Assembly: GCA_900539845.1 (NCBI GenBank)
Contig: UQDP01000007.1
Coordinates: forward strand, 48,516-112,515
Source of the DNA: an uncultured Oscillospiraceae bacterium
GTDB lineage: Bacteria > Bacillota > Clostridia > Oscillospirales > Acutalibacteraceae
Reading direction: 5' to 3'
DNA length: 64,000 nucleotides
Below, in pieces: positions 24,980-35,236 of this stretch. The translations under genes were made by a program, and so were the position numbers. The notes under the pieces are model-generated. The model was not told the origin of the DNA. It did not search any database and saw only the letters and a list, made by a program, of their open reading frames with translations. Position 1 is the first letter of the stretch, and each line of letters begins with the position of its first letter.

Positions 24980-27900
24980 TCAGTATTCACACACTTTTGA
25001 AAGATAAAAAGAATATAAAACGGCTTTTTTCACAGGCTTTTGAAGTGTTTTTGAAACCACTTTGCTGTAAAAGGCGATCTGATTTCTGTATCTTTCAAGC
25101 AGTTCCTTTTCGCTTTTTACCCGATCTGTTTTATAGTCAACCAGGATCAGCTCGCCATTTTCTTCAAACACGCAGTCGGAAATTCCGCGGACTAGCACTT
25201 TTTCATCGGAATCCAAGCCGTGAAGCTCCGAAACAGGTACAAATGAGGATACCTTTATCTCTCTGTAGATCCTGTCGGAATCAAACATTCTTGCCGCAAA
25301 TTCACTGCTGAAAAAATCTTTGAGCGCTTTTCTGTTGAGCGAGCCGCCCTGCACATCCGTAAGATGACCTTTGTCTACAAGGCGTTCAATCTCTTTTTCA
25401 ATATCACGCTTCGCCAAGACGTAATCGCAAAATTGCATAAAGGTGTGCATGGCCGTGCCTTTCTGACCGGGTGTAAGTCCGCCCTCATTCATAAAGGCGG
25501 GTTTTGATGACGCGAAAAATGCATTTCCTTTTTCCGCTTCGTCCAGTTCGGACGCATTCAGTTTAGCTGAAACAGCGCCGAGCGCCGCTCCCGGATATTT
25601 ATAAGAAAGCTTTTCGCCTATCAGCGCAACCATTTTTGGATCGGATACAGCAGGACTGATTTCAGGCTGACTGATTTCTTCATCCTGCGGAACAATGATT
25701 TCCGTATCGATGGCAAAATCACAGCTGTCATATGTAATCTCTGTTTGCGAAAGCGCTCTCAGCTTGGAACCGTCATTATGGAGCATTGCCGCTGCCAAAA
25801 GAAAATCACCGTCGCGAATCATATCCCTGCATATTACGGGGTCGATACTGCCGGACGCGATCCTGCAGGCGAGCTTATTGATTCTGTTTTCCAGATTTTC
25901 AGGAGAGATAAGCGCGATAAACTGTTCTTTTGCCCTTGTGACTGCAACATAGAGAACCCGAAGATTTTCACTTAATGCCGCGCTTTTGTTCATATTTTTC
26001 AGTACCGTATGCTGTATGGTATCCGTCTGATACAGATACTCCTCATTGTGCCTTTTGACAGACACCCCGTATTTGGGATTGAAAAGGATCTTCCCCTTCA
26101 GATCATCATAGTTATATTTTCTCTCCGCACCAGCAAGTATAACGATCGGAAACTCAAGACCTTTTGAATGATGGATACTCATTATGGAAACGGCATTTTC
26201 GCCGGATGCGCTCAACGGCGCGGATTCCACACCGCGATCGCCCTCTTCTATTCTGTTTACCAGCCTGATAAAGGATGTCAGACCTGCGCCCTGAGACGAA
26301 TCAAAGCGCTCGGCAAAGGAAATAAAAGAATGGATATTGGCGCAGCGCCGCTCGCCGTTTCCGAGCGCGTTTGCAAACGCAAAGATGCTTTTGTATTCGC
26401 ATATAAAGCGTATAAATGTGGATACAGGCATCGTTACAGCGGTCTCGGAAAGCATTCTGATATCTTCCAGAAAATCAGCAGCCTTTTGGGATCGGGAATT
26501 TACAACGCTGGCATATAAACTGCGTTTTGCTCCGCCGTCCTCAAGCTTTATCGCAGTCAGCTCATCTGCCGTAAAGCCGTAAACAGGAGACATCATAGCC
26601 GCGAGAAGAGGAATATCTCTTGAGGGATTATCGATGACCCTGAGAAGCGAGAGCAGCATTTTGACTTCAGGGCACTCCAGAAGATTGGAAGAGCTGTCAC
26701 ACACAACGGGAATACCGTAAGACGTGAGTACCTCATTATAATTCATAATATGATTTCTGCTGTTTCTGAGCAACACGGCAAAATCACCGAAGCGTATATC
26801 GCGTTGTCTGCCCTTATCGTAAACCTGTTCATGTGCCTTTATCTTATCCAGTATGATACGAGCTATTATATGCGCCTCTTTCTCATCCGCCTCGGCAAGC
26901 TTTACGGAATCCGCAACTTTAAGATATATACACGGCTGCTTTCTTTCGGGGTAATCCGCGGCGCTGTTCAGATATTCACGCTCATTGTAATCAAGTTCTC
27001 CTGCCTTTTCCGACATAGCTTTTGAGAAAATGAAATTGGTGAAATCGCATATTTCCTTTCTTGAACGGAAATTCCTGTCAAGGATTATCCTTGCGCTCTC
27101 CCCGGGTCTGCTTTCTTCGTAGTCCTTATATGCTTCTTTTTTCTGATTAAAAATATAAGGCATAGCAAGGCGGAAGCGGTAAATGCTCTGCTTCACATCT
27201 CCCACCATAAATCTGTTGTTCCCGTTTGAAAGCAGCCTGAAAAGAGCGTCCTGCGCCTCATTGGTGTCCTGATACTCGTCAACAAGTATCTCAAAAAAAT
27301 TGCTTTGAAGCTCCCTTGCTGTTTGCGACGGTATCGTTTTTCCGTTCTCATCCGTTTCGGTAAGCAGATCAAACGCAAAATGCTCTATATCCGAAAAGGT
27401 ATAGGCATTTCTTTCATCCTTTAGTCTGCGGAATTCAGCGCTGAAGCTTTCAACCACTCTGTGCAGCATTTTTAAAACGGGGTAGATTTTTATGTTGTCT
27501 TCGGTAAACTGCGCGCAGGTTATGCAAGTGTTCGCGGCAACGGATTTAACAATATCCTTATACAGATCTCTGCGCTGTGTGACTTCCGTTTTAAACGGCG
27601 GAACATACTTATTCTTTCCGTTTCCGTAAAGGGTTGGAAAAGAGACCTTTTTGAATGCCTCGACCGCCGCGTCCCAACCCTCTTCAAAGGAAGAGCTCAG
27701 CAAGCCGACAAGCGCCGAATCAATATGGAGCACATCAAGATATTTCTGTGCCGTTTCATCCTGTTCGTCCACCAGCGATATACACTCGTTTATCAGCTTG
27801 AATGAATAATCCAGTCTTTCCTGTGCGTACTCCCGCATGGGCTGATACCAAACACTGTTTTCAAAATCGATATTCGGCGAGTGCAGCTCGATCATTTCTT

Positions 27901-28474
27901 CAAGCCAAGCAAGCGGCTGCGGCTGCGCTGAAATATATTCATAAGTCTTTTTTATTGCAGACACAAACGCCGCCTCATCCTTTGGTGATGAAAGGGTCTC
28001 GACAAGCGTTGTAAAATTCGGATCGTTTTCTTCATAAAAAGCTTCAAGCACTGCATCAAGCGCATTATCGGCAATAATCTGCGCCTCGGATTCATCAAGC
28101 ACTGTGAAATCCTGGCTTATTCCGAGATTGAAGAAATTTTCTCTGGCAAGATTCAGGCAGAACGAATCGATCGTGCATATCTTTGCCGAAGGCAGCAGAG
28201 TAAGCTGGCGCATGTACTGCTTTTTGCCCGGTGAATGCCGCAGCAGTTCCTCAAGCCTTGCGGATATCCTTGCTTTCATCTCCGCAGCGGCAGCATTGGT
28301 AAATGTAACCACAAGCAGTCTGTCAATATCGACCGGATTGCGCTCATCCGTAATGATGCGCACGACCCGCTCAACCAGAACAGCTGTTTTCCCGGAACCG
28401 GCGGCAGCCGAAACGATGATATTTCTTGCGTTTGCGTCTATCGCGTTTTGCTGCGCATGAGTCCACTGAGGCAT
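24980..28474 (-). CDS. addA: ATP-dependent helicase/nuclease AddA
   Basis: The 1164-residue protein has a UvrD-type superfamily 1 helicase with Walker A SAAAGSGKTAVL, VVTFTNAAAAEM, EYQDTN (motif II) and the C-terminal VAVTRAKEQF motif. A RecB-family nuclease domain ends the protein, with LILVDYKTDRV holding active-site Asp and Lys. AddA with AddB resects double-strand breaks and recognises Chi. Its ATG shares one base with the addB stop (TAATG). It is the last gene of the ligA-addA series. Confidence 0.97.
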   Translation of the reverse strand: MPQWTHAQQNAIDANARNIIVSAAAGSGKTAVLVERVVRIITDERNPVDIDRLLVVTFTNAAAAEMKARISARLEELLRHSPGKKQYMRQLTLLPSAKICTIDSFCLNLARENFFNLGISQDFTVLDESEAQIIADNALDAVLEAFYEENDPNFTTLVETLSSPKDEAAFVSAIKKTYEYISAQPQPLAWLEEMIELHSPNIDFENSVWYQPMREYAQERLDYSFKLINECISLVDEQDETAQKYLDVLHIDSALVGLLSSSFEEGWDAAVEAFKKVSFPTLYGNGKNKYVPPFKTEVTQRRDLYKDIVKSVAANTCITCAQFTEDNIKIYPVLKMLHRVVESFSAEFRRLKDERNAYTFSDIEHFAFDLLTETDENGKTIPSQTARELQSNFFEILVDEYQDTNEAQDALFRLLSNGNNRFMVGDVKQSIYRFRLAMPYIFNQKKEAYKDYEESRPGESARIILDRNFRSRKEICDFTNFIFSKAMSEKAGELDYNEREYLNSAADYPERKQPCIYLKVADSVKLAEADEKEAHIIARIILDKIKAHEQVYDKGRQRDIRFGDFAVLLRNSRNHIMNYNEVLTSYGIPVVCDSSSNLLECPEVKMLLSLLRVIDNPSRDIPLLAAMMSPVYGFTADELTAIKLEDGGAKRSLYASVVNSRSQKAADFLEDIRMLSETAVTMPVSTFIRFICEYKSIFAFANALGNGERRCANIHSFISFAERFDSSQGAGLTSFIRLVNRIEEGDRGVESAPLSASGENAVSIMSIHHSKGLEFPIVILAGAERKYNYDDLKGKILFNPKYGVSVKRHNEEYLYQTDTIQHTVLKNMNKSAALSENLRVLYVAVTRAKEQFIALISPENLENRINKLACRIASGSIDPVICRDMIRDGDFLLAAAMLHNDGSKLRALSQTEITYDSCDFAIDTEIIVPQDEEISQPEISPAVSDPKMVALIGEKLSYKYPGAALGAVSAKLNASELDEAEKGNAFFASSKPAFMNEGGLTPGQKGTAMHTFMQFCDYVLAKRDIEKEIERLVDKGHLTDVQGGSLNRKALKDFFSSEFAARMFDSDRIYREIKVSSFVPVSELHGLDSDEKVLVRGISDCVFEENGELILVDYKTDRVKSEKELLERYRNQIAFYSKVVSKTLQKPVKKAVLYSFYLSKVCEY

Positions 28475-31400
28475 TACGATTCCTCCTTAAGAAGCGCAAT
28501 GACCTCGTCATCGCGCATGGTCTGCATTTCACGTTTGCTTATCATTCTGCGGTTGGCGCACACATCGGAATAATCGCAGAATTCGCAGGTCTTGTCATGT
28601 CCGCTGCCGTCTATCGGATTCTGCCCGATCTTTCCGCTGTGCAGACTGTTACCCATCTCTGCAACAAGGCTGTTTATCTTTTTTGCTATTCTGCCGAGTC
28701 CTTCCAGAGAGGAAAAGCAGCCTGAAACCCCTTTTGCGCTCTTTTTAACAGGTATATATCTGCCTTTTACACCGTTTTCCATTTCATCAAGGATATCGTG
28801 CTCCTCATCATAGAGCACAACGCCCTTCATTTTAAATTCCCGGTCGCTCTTTTTTCTCATTTCGTCTTCGGCAGAGCCTGAATCTATATTATAAACGGAG
28901 CGGGCCGCGTGCATATATAACACGCCTGCCGGTATACCGCTGTATTCGCTGTTTTTATCATTACATATCGTAAACAGATAGACGAACATCTGAAGATTCA
29001 GTCCGTAAAGCACATCAGACAGCCTGAATTCCTTGTTGCCGGACTTATAGTCAACAACACGCACATACTTTTCGCCGCTCTTTTCAAGCACATCCACTCT
29101 GTCAACCGCTCCTCTGATCCTTACCGAACCGTTTTCGAGCAGTATTTCCGCCGGCTTCACCTCTGCGTCCTTATCAATCTTAAGTTCAAACGCCTTTGCG
29201 TCGAATGCAGACTGTGAAAACTCCTGAGAAAGACGGATGACCACACTGTAAAGCATTTTTGACAGGCGCATAAACTGATATTGAAACCGCTTTGAAAGAA
29301 TATCCGTCTCCCCCAATTCGGTTTCAAAATATTCCCTGAGATATCTGTTTACAATCAATTTTATATGCCCCTCATTTTCCTGAGCGAGCTTTCTCGTGCC
29401 GATGTCCTTTAATACATGTTCCAGAACATAATGAATGACCGTACCTGTCTGCATGGCGTTCATCTGCGCTTTTTGAAGCGGACGAGCCATCAGCCCGAAC
29501 TTGCAGAAATATCTGAAACTGCAATTAAAATAGTCTTCCAGCCTTGAGGCGGAAAGGTACATATCCTTTCCGAAAAGCGAAACGGCATTTGATTTGTTTT
29601 CAATCTCGATATCTTCATTTTCCCAAAGCAGGCTTACTGCTTGATATCTGCCGTCATTTTTAAAATACTCCTTCAGTGATTCCGAAAAAACCGTGTTGTC
29701 GCCGTATTTTCCTGCCATAATCTCAAAAGCAGACAGATTGCTTTCAACCAGCTCGGTTTCGTGTATATCTTCACGGCACAGAACGCACACATCGGGAAAG
29801 ATGCCCCGTACAGAATTTACCAGCGACGACGGCGCGTCATTTTTACCGTTTCCGATGTAAGAGACGGAAAGATACTCGCCGGCAACGCTCACAGCCATAT
29901 ATGCGAAATAACGCTCCTGAAAAGTGAGCGTCTCTCCGAAAGAGTAAAGCGTAAAATCATTTTCATTCAGCAATACTCTGTCGCTCTCCGTGAGCAGACC
30001 GCCGCTGTATACCGATTTCGGGAATTCGCCCTCATTCGCGCCGAGCACAAAAACAGCACGCGGGTTATCGGCTCTCATTCTATCCGCCTGACCGAACTGA
30101 ACACAGTCTATCCCCTGCGGAAGAACGCCGAGATCTTCGGAATGTATCATAACAGAAAACAGATCGGCATAATCGGCAACGGATATCTCCTCCTCACCGA
30201 GAACAACAGCCAGATCGTTAAGAATCTCCATAAGCAGATCCCATACCCGTTCCTGCTCCGCGGCAAGCGCATTTTTACCGAAGCTTTCCAGATCTGCCGC
30301 AAGCGTCTTGAGCTGCCGATTTACATCAAATGAAATCAGCGCGTTATAAACGGATTCACTGATCTTTTTTGCGCTTGCATGTGAAACAGAATTTTTGAAG
30401 CGGTTTATTCTCTTATATAAATAGTCTCTGCTGCAATTGATCTTTTTGAGCACGGCAGCGTCATATTCGGTCATATCGGCGGTAAAGCCCTTTGTGGAAT
30501 TCACAAAATCAGAACCCCATTTTTTAATACCGTTAATGCTCCACATATAGATATAATTTTCAAGGCTGCTTATGTCTTTGCCGTTGAGCGATGTAAGCCC
30601 TGTCTTTGCAAGACTCAGAACATCATCCGAACGCATTGAATAAGCGGCGCATCTCAAAAGATATGTAACAAAAACGATGACGGGCTGGGAGCTTATGCTC
30701 TGCCTTTCATCATCGAAAAACGGAATCTCGTATTTTCTGAAAGCATATGAGAGCTCGTTTCTGTATTTTTCTGCGTCACGGCATATAACTGCTGTCTCAC
30801 GCGCTCTGAAACCTTTTCTGAGAAGCTTTTTAATCATGAGCGCAGTATAGGAACACTCGTCGGATATATCTTTAGCTTTATATATGCTAATCGAATCAGG
30901 CTTTTCCGAAATAACAGCGGGAGCTGCCGAATAAAGATTTTTTTCGCATGCAGACAGGAATCGGTCGGCAGTGCGGCGGTTTGATTTGAGATGAACCATA
31001 TTTATCTTTACGCCGTTGCTTTCTGCTATGGCGGATAATGAAGCCGCCGTTTTATCGATATATGCAAAAAGACTGTAGTCATCTTTTTTTCCGAATGTGT
31101 CCGTTGCAAGCGTAATATAAACCGTTTCACATTGTTTGATCATTAAATCCAAAATCTTCAGTTCATTGGCTACAAAGCCGTTAAAGCCGTCTATAAACAC
31201 CGTTTTCCCCTCAAGGTAATGCGTGTCTTCAAGCTTTACATAAAGTCTTTGGAATTCTTCTGCCGGATCCAGATATATTCCGCGTGTCAGTTCCTCATAT
31301 TTATCCATAATAAGCGAAATATCGGAAAGTTTGCCGGAAAGCAGTTTTTTATCTATATTTGCCGCGGCAGTTCTGATCTCTTCGGCAGACTTATCACAGG

Positions 31401-31785
31401 AACGCATTTCATCGTAAATATCAGTCATAGACCTGATAAACGAAGCCATCTGTGTTTTATTGGAAAAAACGCTCAGTTCTTCCCTGACGGAATCTATCGC
31501 TTTTTTCATAAGCACCGCTTTCGCTCCTTTGGAGAGCACAGGCAGAGATTCGCCGCCGTAAAGTCTTTTCAGTTCATTGGAAAGCCTTGTAAAAGAAAGG
31601 TTCTGAACACTGTTGATCCTGCTTTCTCCAAGCATGGAGAGCAGTCTTTTTTCCGCAGTAAAATTATACTGCTCCGGCGTAAGGAGCAGTATGTTTTCAT
31701 TTCCGAGCATAACAAGCCGCTTAATCTCGGAAAAGCAGTATTCGGTTTTACCGTAGCCGGAACGGCCGAAAATAAAATTAAGCAT
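28474..31785 (-). CDS. addB: ATP-dependent helicase/nuclease AddB
   Basis: The 1103-residue partner of AddA has an N-terminal Walker A GRSGYGKTE, a degenerate helicase core, and a C-terminal RecB-like nuclease domain (VRVVDYKSGNKEF). Iron-sulfur cysteines are visible as NCSFRYFC before the nuclease core and CEFCDYSDVC near the end. The Chi-scanning module lies in the inactive helicase part of AddB in other bacteria. It overlaps the phosphohexomutase gene and addA by one base each. Confidence 0.96.
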   Translation of the reverse strand: MLNFIFGRSGYGKTEYCFSEIKRLVMLGNENILLLTPEQYNFTAEKRLLSMLGESRINSVQNLSFTRLSNELKRLYGGESLPVLSKGAKAVLMKKAIDSVREELSVFSNKTQMASFIRSMTDIYDEMRSCDKSAEEIRTAAANIDKKLLSGKLSDISLIMDKYEELTRGIYLDPAEEFQRLYVKLEDTHYLEGKTVFIDGFNGFVANELKILDLMIKQCETVYITLATDTFGKKDDYSLFAYIDKTAASLSAIAESNGVKINMVHLKSNRRTADRFLSACEKNLYSAAPAVISEKPDSISIYKAKDISDECSYTALMIKKLLRKGFRARETAVICRDAEKYRNELSYAFRKYEIPFFDDERQSISSQPVIVFVTYLLRCAAYSMRSDDVLSLAKTGLTSLNGKDISSLENYIYMWSINGIKKWGSDFVNSTKGFTADMTEYDAAVLKKINCSRDYLYKRINRFKNSVSHASAKKISESVYNALISFDVNRQLKTLAADLESFGKNALAAEQERVWDLLMEILNDLAVVLGEEEISVADYADLFSVMIHSEDLGVLPQGIDCVQFGQADRMRADNPRAVFVLGANEGEFPKSVYSGGLLTESDRVLLNENDFTLYSFGETLTFQERYFAYMAVSVAGEYLSVSYIGNGKNDAPSSLVNSVRGIFPDVCVLCREDIHETELVESNLSAFEIMAGKYGDNTVFSESLKEYFKNDGRYQAVSLLWENEDIEIENKSNAVSLFGKDMYLSASRLEDYFNCSFRYFCKFGLMARPLQKAQMNAMQTGTVIHYVLEHVLKDIGTRKLAQENEGHIKLIVNRYLREYFETELGETDILSKRFQYQFMRLSKMLYSVVIRLSQEFSQSAFDAKAFELKIDKDAEVKPAEILLENGSVRIRGAVDRVDVLEKSGEKYVRVVDYKSGNKEFRLSDVLYGLNLQMFVYLFTICNDKNSEYSGIPAGVLYMHAARSVYNIDSGSAEDEMRKKSDREFKMKGVVLYDEEHDILDEMENGVKGRYIPVKKSAKGVSGCFSSLEGLGRIAKKINSLVAEMGNSLHSGKIGQNPIDGSGHDKTCEFCDYSDVCANRRMISKREMQTMRDDEVIALLKEES

Positions 31786-33287
31786 TATAAGACCTTTTCA
31801 AAGTTACTTAAGTCAAGTTCGTCAAATTGTGAAAGCATATCGTGTATCTTATGCGCTACCGCTTTGCATACGCCCTCACTGTCGCTTTCAATATTGAGCG
31901 GCAATATCGGGTCATGAACGGAAAGACGCAGCAAAAACCATCCCGAACTGAAATTGACACGCACGCCCTCGTAATTCTCTTTTTCAAGAGTCCATCCGCT
32001 TTCTTTTTCGGCGTTTTCGGATATGAAATCAATAATACTCCTGCCGTAATCCTTAAAATCGGATTTAAGAACAGGGATTCTTATTTCAACGCTTTCCGCC
32101 GGCTCTTTAAGCGCGGATATCAACGAATCGATACTGCTGCCTTCTTTTTTAAGACGGGCAAGCAGCACGATGATCTTTGTTGCAAGATACGCGCCGTCAT
32201 CAAGAAAATAATTTTCCCGAAGGGCCGCATGACCGCTTGTTTCTATGGCGAGAGGAGCGTTGATTCCTGCATCATTGAGTTCGACGGCTTTATTAATAAC
32301 ATTTTTATATCCGCGTTTAAATCTAAGCTGTTTCCCGCCCAGCTCGTTTTCAATAAAATCACGCAGGCCGTCTGAAGTAAGGCTGTCCGTAACAACTGTG
32401 CCGCCGGGATTTCCACCGAGCGCAATAACGCTTGCAAGGGCGACCAATCTGTTTCTGTTGATTTCAGAGCCATCAGACGAAACACAGCCCATTCTGTCAA
32501 CATCCGTGTCGAAGATAACGCCGAAATCAGAACCGTTTTCCAGCACCATTTGTTTGGCGCAGTCCATGGCAAAAGCGTTTTCAGGATTGGGAATATGGTT
32601 TGGAAACATTCCGTCCGGCTCAAGGAACCGACTGCCCGAAACATCCGCACCGAGCGGTTTGAGTACCTTCTCGGCATAAAATCCGCCTGCTCCGTTTCCG
32701 GCGTCCACAGATATTTTTAATCCGTCAAGAGGAGTTTCACCGCAGTTTACGCCGTCTTTTATGATATTGCGCAGGTGAGCGGAATAGACGCTCATAAAAT
32801 CGTACTCAATCACTCTGCCGCTTTCGTTACCTGGTTCAATATCATATGCCATATCTAGGATCTCAGTGACCTCACTGCCCTCAAGTCCGCCGTTCGGAGT
32901 AAAGAACTTGAGTCCGTTTTTCTGGTACGGATGATGAGACGCAGTGATCTCAAGAGAAGCGCTTGCTTTTATATCGCTGACAACAGCCATAAACATTGCC
33001 GGTGTGGCGCAAAGACCGCAGTCATAGACAATTGCGCCTTCCTTGTGAAATGCGCAAACGGCAGCGCGCTTTATCCTTTCGGCGGATATTCTTGAGTCGT
33101 GCCCTACGGCAATGCTGAAATCAACGCATTTGAATTTACTCTTGTACCAGCGCGCAAACGCCGTGCAAACACTGCTGACCACCTCATCCGTAAGCTGCAT
33201 TTTTTCGTTATGGGTCTCAACAGCGGTGCCGCGAATATCCGTTCCGCTCTTAAGCTTTAAAAGCTCATCTTTTGTAATAGTCTGCAT
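31785..33287 (-). CDS. Phosphomannomutase/phosphoglucomutase
   Basis: This 500-residue alpha-D-phosphohexomutase has the active-site serine in TASHHPYQKNG (SHHP rather than SHNP), the magnesium loop DTDVDRMG, and the sugar-binding loop ETSGHAA. The fourth, phosphate-binding domain is at the C-terminus. It interconverts hexose 1- and 6-phosphates, feeding wall and surface polysaccharide synthesis. Whether glucose or mannose is preferred cannot be told. The start lies inside the end of the DUF2461 gene (23-nt overlap). Confidence 0.92.
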   Translation of the reverse strand: MQTITKDELLKLKSGTDIRGTAVETHNEKMQLTDEVVSSVCTAFARWYKSKFKCVDFSIAVGHDSRISAERIKRAAVCAFHKEGAIVYDCGLCATPAMFMAVVSDIKASASLEITASHHPYQKNGLKFFTPNGGLEGSEVTEILDMAYDIEPGNESGRVIEYDFMSVYSAHLRNIIKDGVNCGETPLDGLKISVDAGNGAGGFYAEKVLKPLGADVSGSRFLEPDGMFPNHIPNPENAFAMDCAKQMVLENGSDFGVIFDTDVDRMGCVSSDGSEINRNRLVALASVIALGGNPGGTVVTDSLTSDGLRDFIENELGGKQLRFKRGYKNVINKAVELNDAGINAPLAIETSGHAALRENYFLDDGAYLATKIIVLLARLKKEGSSIDSLISALKEPAESVEIRIPVLKSDFKDYGRSIIDFISENAEKESGWTLEKENYEGVRVNFSSGWFLLRLSVHDPILPLNIESDSEGVCKAVAHKIHDMLSQFDELDLSNFEKVL

Positions 33288-33978
33288 TTATAATCCCTTC
33301 ATTAAAAGCATTATCATACGCCTCAATAAGAATTTGATACATAGGCGCGGAAGTCTTTATGACTTTTCTCAGTTCATCTATGATCTTCGTTGAGGCGATC
33401 CTGCTCAGATCCCTTTTCCATACCGAAAATTCAAAATATTTCGCATTTAAGTATTTTTTTAGTTCCTCGGGAGCGTCAGGCGCCTTGTCCTTTTTATAAA
33501 ATTCATCGGTATTGTATTTAAGCCCGGCTTTCTTTACACATGAAGCGGCTTCAAGCCATCGATCCGGCTCTTTAAGAATCAGCTTCCTGACCTCATCCAT
33601 CTGTGCGGGCTTTCCCCACATACCGAGCCCGTAAGCATATCCCTCTGGTTTGAATTCAAACCAATATGTGGGAGCAAGCGGATACTCAAATTTATTTCTG
33701 CGAAACATGACCCACAGGTTCTCACGGTAAAGCAGCTTACTTTTCGTTCTGCGTGTATCCCGCCTGATACGTGAGACTATATAGGTGGGATTGGTGTCCA
33801 TCAGCTCGTCAATATCGCAGAGCAGGTCCGACAGATCGAGCACCATCTGCCGCATAGGCACGATCGCGCCCTGCTTGAGTTCTTCCTTATGCTCCTCATA
33901 GAAAGCTTTGGAATCGTTGAACCTGTTGAGCGAAAGAAGCTCTATTGTTTCAGGCTGAATGCCCGTGTAATTATACAT
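33265..33978 (-). CDS. DUF2461 family protein
   Basis: From ATG 33978 (AGGAGG SD, about 9 nt) the product is 237 residues; the longer frame back to 34158 is the shadow of the neighbouring gene. ELLSLNRFNDSKAFYEEHK, DTRRTKSKLLYRENLW and the central YWFEFKPEGYAYGLGMW segment mark DUF2461 (TIGR02453). Function is unknown. It overlaps its neighbours on both sides (8 and 23 nt). Confidence 0.85.
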   Translation of the reverse strand: MYNYTGIQPETIELLSLNRFNDSKAFYEEHKEELKQGAIVPMRQMVLDLSDLLCDIDELMDTNPTYIVSRIRRDTRRTKSKLLYRENLWVMFRRNKFEYPLAPTYWFEFKPEGYAYGLGMWGKPAQMDEVRKLILKEPDRWLEAASCVKKAGLKYNTDEFYKKDKAPDAPEELKKYLNAKYFEFSVWKRDLSRIASTKIIDELRKVIKTSAPMYQILIEAYDNAFNEGIINADYYKR

Positions 33979-35236
33979 CAAGAAGTCCCTCCTCAAGCAT
34001 TTTCTGCGCGGCAAGCATGGCGCAAAGCTTCGCACCGTGGAAAGTAAGCCCGCCCTGTATCCAAGCGTAATAAGGCTCTCGTATAGGCGCGTCCGCGGAC
34101 AGTTCGATTGAAGAACCCATCGTGAACGCTCCAGCCGCCATAACGACCTTGCTGTCATATCCCGGCATATCCCATGGCTCGGGGGTCAGATAGCTGTCTA
34201 TCGGGCTGCCGCTCTGCACACCCTGACAAAAAGCCACAAGTCTTTTTTCATTGCCGAGACCGAGAGACTGAACAATATCCCCTCTTTCGGCGTCAAACGC
34301 CGGCGTCGTATCAAATCCAAGATCGTCAAACAAAGAGGCTATGTAAACTGCGCTCTTCAAAGCTTCGCCAACTGTATGCGGAGCATAAAACAGACCCATA
34401 TACAACTCACGGTTCATACCGAGTGTCGCGCCGACCTCTTTGCCGAGTCCGGGCGTTGTAAGCCTGTAAGCGCATTGTTCAACAAGTTCTTTTTTTCCGG
34501 CAATATAGCCGCCTGTTCTTGCCATTCCGCCGCCGGCATTTTTAATCAGCGAGCCTGCGGTCAGATCGGCGCCCACATCGCACGGCTCAAGCTTCTGCAC
34601 GAATTCACCGTAACAATTATCTACCATTACTATGACATTGGGATTTTTCGCTTTTGAGATTCGGACTGCTTTTTCTATTTCGGAAACGACAAGGCTGGGG
34701 CGCAGCTCATATCCTCTGCTGCGCTGAATATAGACCATCGTAACAGATGAATCAACGGCGTTTTCAACCGCGTCATAATCTATCTTCCCGTCTTTGAGCG
34801 GGACCTCGTCATATGAAACACCGAAATCCTTGAGCGAGCCCATGCCGCTGCCGGAAATGCCGATCACATTATGTATCGTGTCATAAGGTGTGCCCGTTAT
34901 GCTAAGCATTTTATCACCGGGACGCAGAACGCCAAACAGCGCAGTGGCGAGCGTGTGTGTGCCGCAGGTGAAATTATGGCGCACAAGCGCATCCTCCGCG
35001 CCGAAAACATCAGCCCATATCCTGTCAAGCGTGTCTCTTCCGCGGTCTCCGTATCCGTAGCCGGTAGTTGACGCAAAATGGCTTTCCGATACGCCATGTT
35101 GAATAAACGCAGATATCACTTTCTGCTGATTATATTCCGTTATCTCATCAATGATCTTAAATTGTGTATGCGCTTTTTCAAGCGCCCTGTCAGAGGCACT
35201 CTGAATACGCTTATCTATATTAAAAAATGGCGTCAT
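33971..35236 (-). CDS. Methionine gamma-lyase family PLP enzyme (COG4100, 'aluminium resistance' type)
   Basis: The start at ATG 35236 overlaps the GNAT stop by ATGA; the product is about 421 residues. It is a fold type I PLP enzyme with RHNFTCGTHTLATALFG near residue 80, VMVDNCYGEF (the Asp that binds the pyridine nitrogen) and the presumed Schiff-base lysine in GSLIKNAGGGMA. The family was named for a plasmid aluminium-resistance gene; its substrate is unproven. Cys/Met-type C-S lyase activity is an inference from fold relatives. Confidence 0.9.
   Translation of the reverse strand: MTPFFNIDKRIQSASDRALEKAHTQFKIIDEITEYNQQKVISAFIQHGVSESHFASTTGYGYGDRGRDTLDRIWADVFGAEDALVRHNFTCGTHTLATALFGVLRPGDKMLSITGTPYDTIHNVIGISGSGMGSLKDFGVSYDEVPLKDGKIDYDAVENAVDSSVTMVYIQRSRGYELRPSLVVSEIEKAVRISKAKNPNVIVMVDNCYGEFVQKLEPCDVGADLTAGSLIKNAGGGMARTGGYIAGKKELVEQCAYRLTTPGLGKEVGATLGMNRELYMGLFYAPHTVGEALKSAVYIASLFDDLGFDTTPAFDAERGDIVQSLGLGNEKRLVAFCQGVQSGSPIDSYLTPEPWDMPGYDSKVVMAAGAFTMGSSIELSADAPIREPYYAWIQGGLTFHGAKLCAMLAAQKMLEEGLLDV

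Noticed and set aside
33979..34158. Upstream extension of the DUF2461 frame
   Set aside because: It overlaps the PLP enzyme, lacks an SD and shows no family similarity; ATG 33978 has an AGGAGG SD.
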